64,000 nt of DNA from Siphonodentalium dalli (lineage: Eukaryota; Mollusca; Scaphopoda; Gadilida; Siphonodentaliidae). Every line of letters begins with the position of its first letter. Position 1 is the stretch's first letter. The notes beneath the pieces were generated by a model, which saw only the letters and a list, made by a program, of their open reading frames with translations, made no database searches and had not been told where the DNA came from. This document shows positions 38,401 to 47,400 of this stretch, in pieces. The DNA lies in contig CP136066.1 of NCBI GenBank assembly GCA_032622095.1, positions 155,643,152 through 155,707,151 on the forward strand, given 5' to 3'. Made by a program: the position numbers and the translations under genes.

Positions 38401-41400
38401 CCATCCCCAATTGACTGTCTTCTGACTAAATTATAAACTATAATCGCAGGCACGAAACAAGAGGGTTAGAACAGATACAGTTTTCTTAAAATGGCAGATT
38501 TTGAGGGATAATAACGAGTGAGTCTAATTTTTATACTTAGCAGTAGTTGTGAATGTTCAGATATTACCGATAATTGCATTACGTTCACGTTGACTGCTTT
38601 GAAGTATTCGAAATTACTAATCGTTGTTTCAAAGTCGAATAGAATGAATGGTCAATTTGAATAACAAAACGATTATCAAGTATTCACAGTGGCCTAGACA
38701 TCAGCAACTTACGCTGGGAAGAAGACACTCTCCACCACGCCAAAGTCTTGCATCAGTAAGTCTCTCTCTGGCTTGGATGACAAACCACCAACGCTCAGTC
38801 TAATACCAAGTTGTATAGCTGCCATCAACTCCGACGTGGTTTTCTTTACAGAGAGAAATACAATGTTAATTTCTTTTTAAACAAACAGAAATCTTCCCTA
38901 CTTATCTATATTTAACCTGGAGATAGGTTATTTTTCTATACAAATGGGATTTCCAATTTGACATATTTAAAAAATTATTTCAAAAGAATAGAAGTTTTGA
39001 TAAATTAAAATCCAGTTTATGACAATCAGGCGTATGAAATAACCATATGAAATCTAGTCCAAGTTTCTTCGATGAAAACCATCTAGTGAAATCGGTGGAG
39101 ATAAAACTGGTTTACGTCGAAGTACGGTTGCCTTACTCTATAGCAACTATAAGTGAAAACTACCGATGATCTAAAATCACCAAATGACGGTAATAAAATG
39201 TCACAATTGTGAAAGTAACCTGGTTTATTCCATAGAAAACATATTAGTTCTGAACACTACTACAGTTGTGAACTGAAAGTAGTAATTTAATGTGAAAAAT
39301 CACAATGTTTGCATAATTTCAAAAGACAACAAACTCATTTGGCCTCGCGAATTTGTTACAGTTCGGGTCTCCTCTGAGCACAAATGAACACAGATAAAAC
39401 GTGGTTTACACAATGTACCCCAATGACCAAAGCGCTGTATTCCACCAATAACACACCCACCACTACATTCATTTTTATATTTATATAGCTTTTTGATGAT
39501 TTGTTCCCATAAAAAAAGCTGAGTGTATACTTGTTTATTTATAATTGGTTTCAGACACAATTTAGCTGAACTTTGAAAAGCACGCCCAAATATTCTGCTG
39601 ACTGCTTTTAGTCATATTAGCCTTATTAGGCCAACAATTTGTAACTTTCTGTTCGTGATACACTGGAGAGATCTCTGCATTATTTGAATGTAAGCCGGGT
39701 GACCCAATTGGCAGTTGACCAATCACTGACAGGATTTAGTGTATCACAGAGAGACTATGTAAATATTCATAATTACCTGGCATATGCCGTGTGTAAATTA
39801 CTTAATTTTCCAACCCCCACATCACATATACAAAATATATGCCATATTATACACCAATTGAAAGATGAAGCTCCATAACATTTTATCATCAACTTATCCC
39901 GTGTAATAAACTGAGAACATGTTCTTTTTGTTATGTTACTGATGTGTATTTGTGCTTCAGTTTCATCTGGATTGTGGTTCAAATTGTATTATTTTCAATT
40001 GAGGGGGAAAAACTCTGAATCTTAAAGATAGAGTTATTCCCCTTCCATTGAAAATACATTTTTAGTTTGAATTATGTTGCATTCTGGGAGCCAAAATGGG
40101 GGTAATCTTTCTATGATTTCAGCTGTTTTCTATTTCTCTATAGGCATCTTCTGAGACACAGACGTTTCAAATGGTGATGAATGATAGTATTTTAATCATA
40201 TTTTATAGCATAGACTGTTATTAAAATAATATATCAAGGCACTATAAAAAAATAATCAGTGACTCGAAAATTAAGTGGGCCTTTAAATATAGATTATAAT
40301 ACATAATATAATCCATTGATTTGTTGGAAAAAGTTGACGAAAAATCCTGCCACTGGATCTGGGTGTAAAGTCGGTTATAGAAGAGTAAGGCAGTCAGACT
40401 TCGATGTAAACCAGTATTATCCCTACCAATTTCCCAAGCTGGTTTATGCCGAAGGAAACATGAAATCATCAGTGAAAATTTGAACTGTTATTTTAACTAA
40501 ACTAAAGAAAATGTCAACACACATTAATGTTCATTTATAATATATTACCAGTATAAATATGGATGCATATTAGAGGTCAACACCAAAACAAAAAGAAGGC
40601 ATTACTGTTGAAAACAGTTTATCTAAAGTTATACATACCTTTTTGTATGTGACCACACCAGTTTGGTCAACTCGACGATGTCCAATTTTCTTCTCTTTAT
40701 CTCGCATTGTGGAACTACGTCCAACTCCTGAGCCAATACCTGCTGGAGGCTGAAAAAGATTTATCATGCATGTGGTTGGGCTCTTGATATTTGGAGATTG
40801 CTGAGAAGGGCGGTAACAACGTTGAATAAAGAACATCTTAGTTTGGTCATCCTTCGCCTGATGACCAAAATTGCATTTGTATATTCTGTTGAATGCCAGA
40901 TGCTCTATCCAGGAATAAAAAGCATACCAAGACCATGGCAGAGATGTTCATAGAGACTATAAACAGATCACTTTCCGATAGTAATAGGTTCTTTGATGTC
41001 ACAAACGTGGGTAAGAAATAATCCATGTTCAGCGGTGAATATTCATATAGAATGCAGCCCTCGAAAATTAGGAAAAATGTCCAACGTAAAATTTAATGCT
41101 GTGGCATGATGCATGTTAGATTACACATGTAGCCACGGTTTCCCACATCATTGCTAAATGTTGTGGCCAAACATAAATAATCAATGATTCTAATTACATA
41201 ATTATTAAAAATATGAACTATTCGAATGAAATAAAATTATACGAGTAAACTGAGTACAGTTGGGATCGAAACACACTGGGTATATTTACTTTTTATGACA
41301 ATTATGTACCTACTAGTAATTTGTTGTTATCACTATGACTGAAAACAGTCCCAAAGTAGCATCTGCACATGCATACATGTAGATATACAGACACCGCAGT

Positions 41401-44400
41401 GACCGCATGTTAATTAAACTGACAAGTTTCCAAAAATGTGATGTGTATTCTGGAGTAGAGGTGCCACGATTATTGATTTTGATAATCGATAATCGGTTGT
41501 CAATAATCGACTATAATCGATTAATCGTACCTAATAACTTCAGTGGAAGATTTCCGTAATATGGCCTATTGGCTGGGGGCGGGTTAAATGCACTGTCGCT
41601 GATTGTGGCATCGGCTGATGTAATTTTTTACATTAATAAAGTGCATCATAAACCACAGTTAATGACCAATGAACACAATGTATTGAATACCACCACAGTT
41701 CTCGGCGATGTTATGATTATAATATTTGTGAGTTCATTTGAACAAACGTTGCGATTGATTTCAGTTACGAATAGCCAAACATACAAACAATATAAAAGTA
41801 GGAAAGTTAGAAAGTATAAGTTTCATCAAACATCCAGTGCGTGGTTAACAATCACAAACGTGTGCCCCCACCCGCAAATTACAGGACTTAGAACAAGTTA
41901 AGTATGATACACGATAACCTGTATTAGTAACATCTAAGGTGACAGTCGGCACATTTCAAAGCCATAGTGCCACCTGTCAAGTTTAAATTTATATACAACG
42001 ACGTCGCCATAAGTTCAAAGCTGCAGTGCCACCGATTTGTAGAATATACAATGGGCCGAAGAGTAACCATGTCGCATCATCAAATGAACTGCCGAGTGTT
42101 TGCAACATAAGTTAGTAGTACTCATGTTGTCGGAATCTCTTTGATTAAATTGATGTTGTTAACCCTTCGGTTGTAGATTAAACTGTGTAAAAGAAACACC
42201 GTATTCAATAATACCCGGCATTTTCCGACGTCTGAAATAAATAACGCAGATTAATCGACTATGGAAATGGTAATCGATTATCGGCTTTATCAACGGTTCA
42301 TCGATTATACGATTAATCGTGGTACCCCTAATCTGGAGTATTCCATTCATGTACACAACCATTGATATGTTGAGTATTCCGCTGTTACATACAGTAATGC
42401 TCTAATAAATCGACCTCTTAACCAAAGCAGAATTATGGGTAACTTTTCAGGATTTAGTCGGAAATATGGCTTGTTGCCATTCATCGGAAAGCTCTCTGCT
42501 TTGGTTAAGAGGTCGATTAATTAGAGCATTACTGTAGCCTTTAGCATTGTAATTACATCTGACTGCATCTCCAAGGAGAATCCAGTATCGCCCCTGAGCA
42601 AACTGTCAAAGATTACCACAGTTACATTTACCTTACTTTAGTAAGAATACATCAACGGGCATGATATGATAAAACTGATATTGGTTGCTGGTATTCTTCA
42701 ATGCCATGACTTCCAAGAGAGTAAAATGATAAAAGTAAATTATCTTTTATTTTAAGAAATTGAATAATATTTACCTCTCCAGTGCTCGATCGAGGCCTCT
42801 CACCTCGCTCACCTCTAGCCACATTATCTCGCGCTATAGCTGTAAACATTAATAAAATATGAATTAGATAATATGGAAATCAATTTGTAAGATATTTAAT
42901 TTCAATTTTTAACATTTTGTCCAAGATTCTCAGCATATAGAATGGGTGAGTGGATGCAAACAAGATAGGACTATTTTACTTTTATGTTTTTTTTAAATAA
43001 TAATTCACAGCATATCCTAAGAAATTATAAAGGCCTAAAAAAGATCTTCGTTTCTGCTAACCCAACAACATAAAAAATTTAATTTAAAAAAAATTCTGCT
43101 TTCTTAGCTACTTTCTTCTATTTAAAAAATGTTGCAACCAAATATGACATATAAACTAGACCTACAAATACCAAAATATATTATTTTGTTATTAAAACAT
43201 TAACAAATAAATTTTTGGTGTCCCTCATAAATATTGAAATGATATGAATGATATGAAATAATTAAATAGAAAATTTAATTTCAAACAAAATAGCATCTTT
43301 TATGTAGCACTTCTTCATCCCAACATCTTATTTTTTTACACTAGGATCTAAGTAAAAAGTAAAATAGGTTTTGTAAAATTTGGCATGGAACCCTGAAAGC
43401 ATCTCTAGATGTGGAAAGTTTTTATGGGCCTACACAGAAAACTACTTAATTGTTAAGCAACTTAAGCTAGTACACCACCTGAAGGAATCTATGCTATCTG
43501 AAGACCACATCAAGCATATTATATATTAAAGGCAAAACAAAAAAAGGGTTTTGGTTCTCAGGCCCCGCCGCATTGAATAAAAAGGGCCACGTTAGGTGTT
43601 TTAATATTGATGGCTGATGTTACGACAAAAAAACTTGAGAAAAATATATTTACTATAGTATATGAATATGGAAAGTAACTGCATTGCCTTGTCGCGGTTA
43701 TTGCCCTCCACCTTCTTGACAAATTTATTTTGTTCATGTTTAGTTATGTTGGTTGTTTATATTAATAAACAGCCCATTGAATATGAACTAGTGTTTAGTC
43801 CTCAATGAACAACCTTTATCCTTTGAGTGTCTCATTTCCTGATACATGTACATGGACATTAGTGTGCAAAACATTGAGCTGTAACATACAGTAATGCCCT
43901 AAATAATTTCCGACTAAATCCTGAAAAATTACCCATAATTCTGCTGTGGTTAAGCAGTCAATTATTGATGGCATTACTGTATACGTGTAATGTGTGAAAA
44001 GTGACTTGTGGACTTAAGAAAATTATTAGCTGATCCTCATGTTCTTGTTACAATTAGTAATTGTGTACTAAATTACTAATTGTAACTCCAGACAATTGAA
44101 AGGTACTGGGCGAAATTCAGGATCACATATTAGAATGAAGAGGTATAATTTTATAGATAACAATAACAATAGTGAATAGTCAGGGCATTATATGTTAAGT
44201 AATCCTGGTCATATACTGGTAGTACAACTTTGTCATTTTATATAAGATTAAATGAGAGTATATGCATTACAGTTCCCTCTACATTTTCTGGTTATTACTA
44301 GACAGAGGAAGATGCATCATTGTTCATGTAGAATGCAGCCCTAGGTGCAGAAAAAAATAGAAGCCTTCCTCCCTCACTGATCTTGTTGCTTCATTGGAAA

Positions 44401-47400
44401 GCTCTCACTGATTACCCATAACTCTGCTGCGGTTAAGGAGTCGATTATTTAGGGCATTACTGTACGTTATTTTTAGACCAACAGCAGCATATTTATCTAC
44501 GGTTGATAAAACATTTTGTGTGGGTGGATGCCTTGGATTTTCCAGCAGGTCCCTCAAGATTTCCAACTGTTAGACATTTCGAACCTGGCACCCTGTGTAG
44601 TTGGAAATGTTCCAACTGATAGCCATCATTTCAATCCAGTTATTTGAACGACAATTGGAAATTATTTGACTGTTGGTCCAAAAGAAAATAATTTCGTTCT
44701 AACTATTGGTTGGAAATTTAAACTATAAGAACAATTTAACCTATTTTAGGTGTGAAATTACCAATTGATGATGTGTCATGCATGAAATCTCAAACAACTG
44801 ACATTGACGTGAGGCGAAAATCGCGTTACATGGCGGGGTGTTCCCATATATATCAACACACTTCCTTCTTGAAATTAAGGATGTTGCATTTTCAGTATTT
44901 TAAAAGTTAGATAATATATATATAATGACAAGATGTCTCTGAAAGTTAGTTCTATTGTCACTAGACTTAAACCACTAACACTCACTTTCTATGGGAGGCC
45001 AAATTCACATTTAATAGCTATTTCCTCTTTTAAAAAATATTTCTCTTAACAAAAAATCAATTTCTCTTAACATAAATTTAATTGCAATGAACAATCTTGA
45101 ATCAATTTGGAAGTCTTTTAAATTGATCAGAATTGATTTTTCGTTAAGAAGATGCTTTGAATTCAATTTCTCTTAACAGGAATTCTAACACAAAAAATAT
45201 GAAACTTCCATAAGCTGATATTAGCATTTATCTGAAACTGTGCCAAACATTTATCAGTCTAGTGAATCGTCATACGTGCGTTTATATAGGTAAAAGATGT
45301 TTTATTACATTTCTGAGATTATTAAGAGAAATTGAATTTCTCATAACAATAATTCCTTCGTTATCGATACAAGTTATCTTAACAGAAACTTAATTACATT
45401 CCGAATTGTTTTTCTACTAAAGAAATGTATTCAATTCGACTTACAATCTCAAGTTCTCAATAAAACATAATTTCTCTTTACAAAAAATCCACTATGCCCC
45501 TCATTTTTCTTTGCAAAATCAGGGTATAATGAGTTCACCAGAGTGGGGGGGGGGGGGGGGGGGGGGGGGGTAACAAAATACTGTAATATTAGAGCAGCAC
45601 ATTTTATTCAATTTGATTTTAATGACAAAACAAACACATCAGTGCTATGTGATTTATATTTATATTCCAGACTCCAGTATGTCAGATGAGAATAAATCTC
45701 AATTAATAACTAGCTAGCTGGTCAAAGCTAATATCATTGACTGCACCTTATGGTAAGAGAAGTGTGATGGGGGGGGGGCAGAGGGGGGGGGGGGGGGGGT
45801 CTGTTCCATGCCGGGCGGGGGTGCAGGAAGGGAAAGTTTAATGAGTCTCAGTGATTTCATAACTTTCAAAACTCTGCATATGTTATGATTTCAATTTTTC
45901 AATTTTTATTAAATGTTTTTTAAAAATATAATTAAATGAGCAACGAATTAAATCTAAATTAAATAATAATAAAAAAAAAATTAGTGTTAAATTGAGCAAG
46001 GACGGACGGAATTGATGTGGTATATGTGATGACTATAGCTCCACAAGAGACTCCGTCACAGTTGAGCTAAAAAGCATGTGACCCGTTATTGACAACGGAA
46101 GTATGTTGAAACAAATTTTTCGATAATAAACTAGAAGCGCTAATTTGCCCATCAAATTTAGGTCACCCTATTATCTGGTCGCTTTCAACCAAATCAAAAA
46201 TGTCACTTGTTTTGTGACAAAGTGTTGCAACTATTTTCTGTGAAAACGTGAACTACATGTAAATAACTTGTAAAACAAAGATAAACCCCATCAAATACAC
46301 TCCTGTATTTGTTCCTGCTGCTAAAACGGAAAGGAGCATTAGAATAGTGTACATGCACATAACCTCAAGAATTTGAACTCACACACCACTAACTATTTGT
46401 AATGGCAATATAGAGATAGTGTGTGGTAAGCTAAAGTGGTTAGTTGTGCCCGCTTTTTTAATCTTGGGCTAGAGATGTCCTCCTTTTCAACTATTTCGTA
46501 ATTTTAGAACACCCATCAAATTGCGTTTGAGCAGCACCAGATTACTATTTCCGGAAATTCCGAAACTGATAAAGACATTGCATTTTCGGCATTGAATATT
46601 GCATTAAAGATTGTTTTCAAGGTATTCCGCAATGCATGTCAGACAGAGTTATTAAAGGGGAGGTTAAGTGAACAATTTTTAATGGGGATTTCCATGCAAT
46701 TCTGCGAAGCAAAAGTTACAGAGTTGCACATACCTTGCACATACTAGTACCGGTACCGTACTTCTGAGTGTGATTTGATGTGGTATAATATTGGAAACAA
46801 CAGCTACCGGTACCATATTTATCTGCCGGGTCCGCTTGGAAGGGAAAGTTTAATGAGTCTCAGTGATTTCATAACTTTCAAAACTCTGCATATGTTATGA
46901 TTTCAATTTTTCAATTTTTATTAAATGTTTTTTAAAAATATAATTAAATGAGCAACGAATTAAATCTAAATTAAATAATAATAAAAAAAAAATTAGTGTT
47001 AAATTGAGCAAGGACGGACGGAATTGATGTGGTATATGTGATGACTATAGCTCCACAAGAGACTCCGTCACAGTTGAGCTAAAAAGCATGTGACCCGTTA
47101 TTGACAACGGAAGTATGTTGAAACAAATTTTTCGATAATAAACTAGAAGCGCTAATTTGCCCATCAAATTTAGGTCACCCTATTATCTGGTCGCTTTCAA
47201 CCAAATCAAAAATGTCACTTGTTTTGTGACAAAGTGTTGCAACTATTTTCTGTGAAAACGTGAACTACATGTAAATAACTTGTAAAACAAAGATAAACCC
47301 CATCAAATACACTCCTGTATTTGTTCCTGCTGCTAAAACGGAAAGGAGCATTAGAATAGTGTACATGCACATAACCTCAAGAATTTGAACTCACACACCA

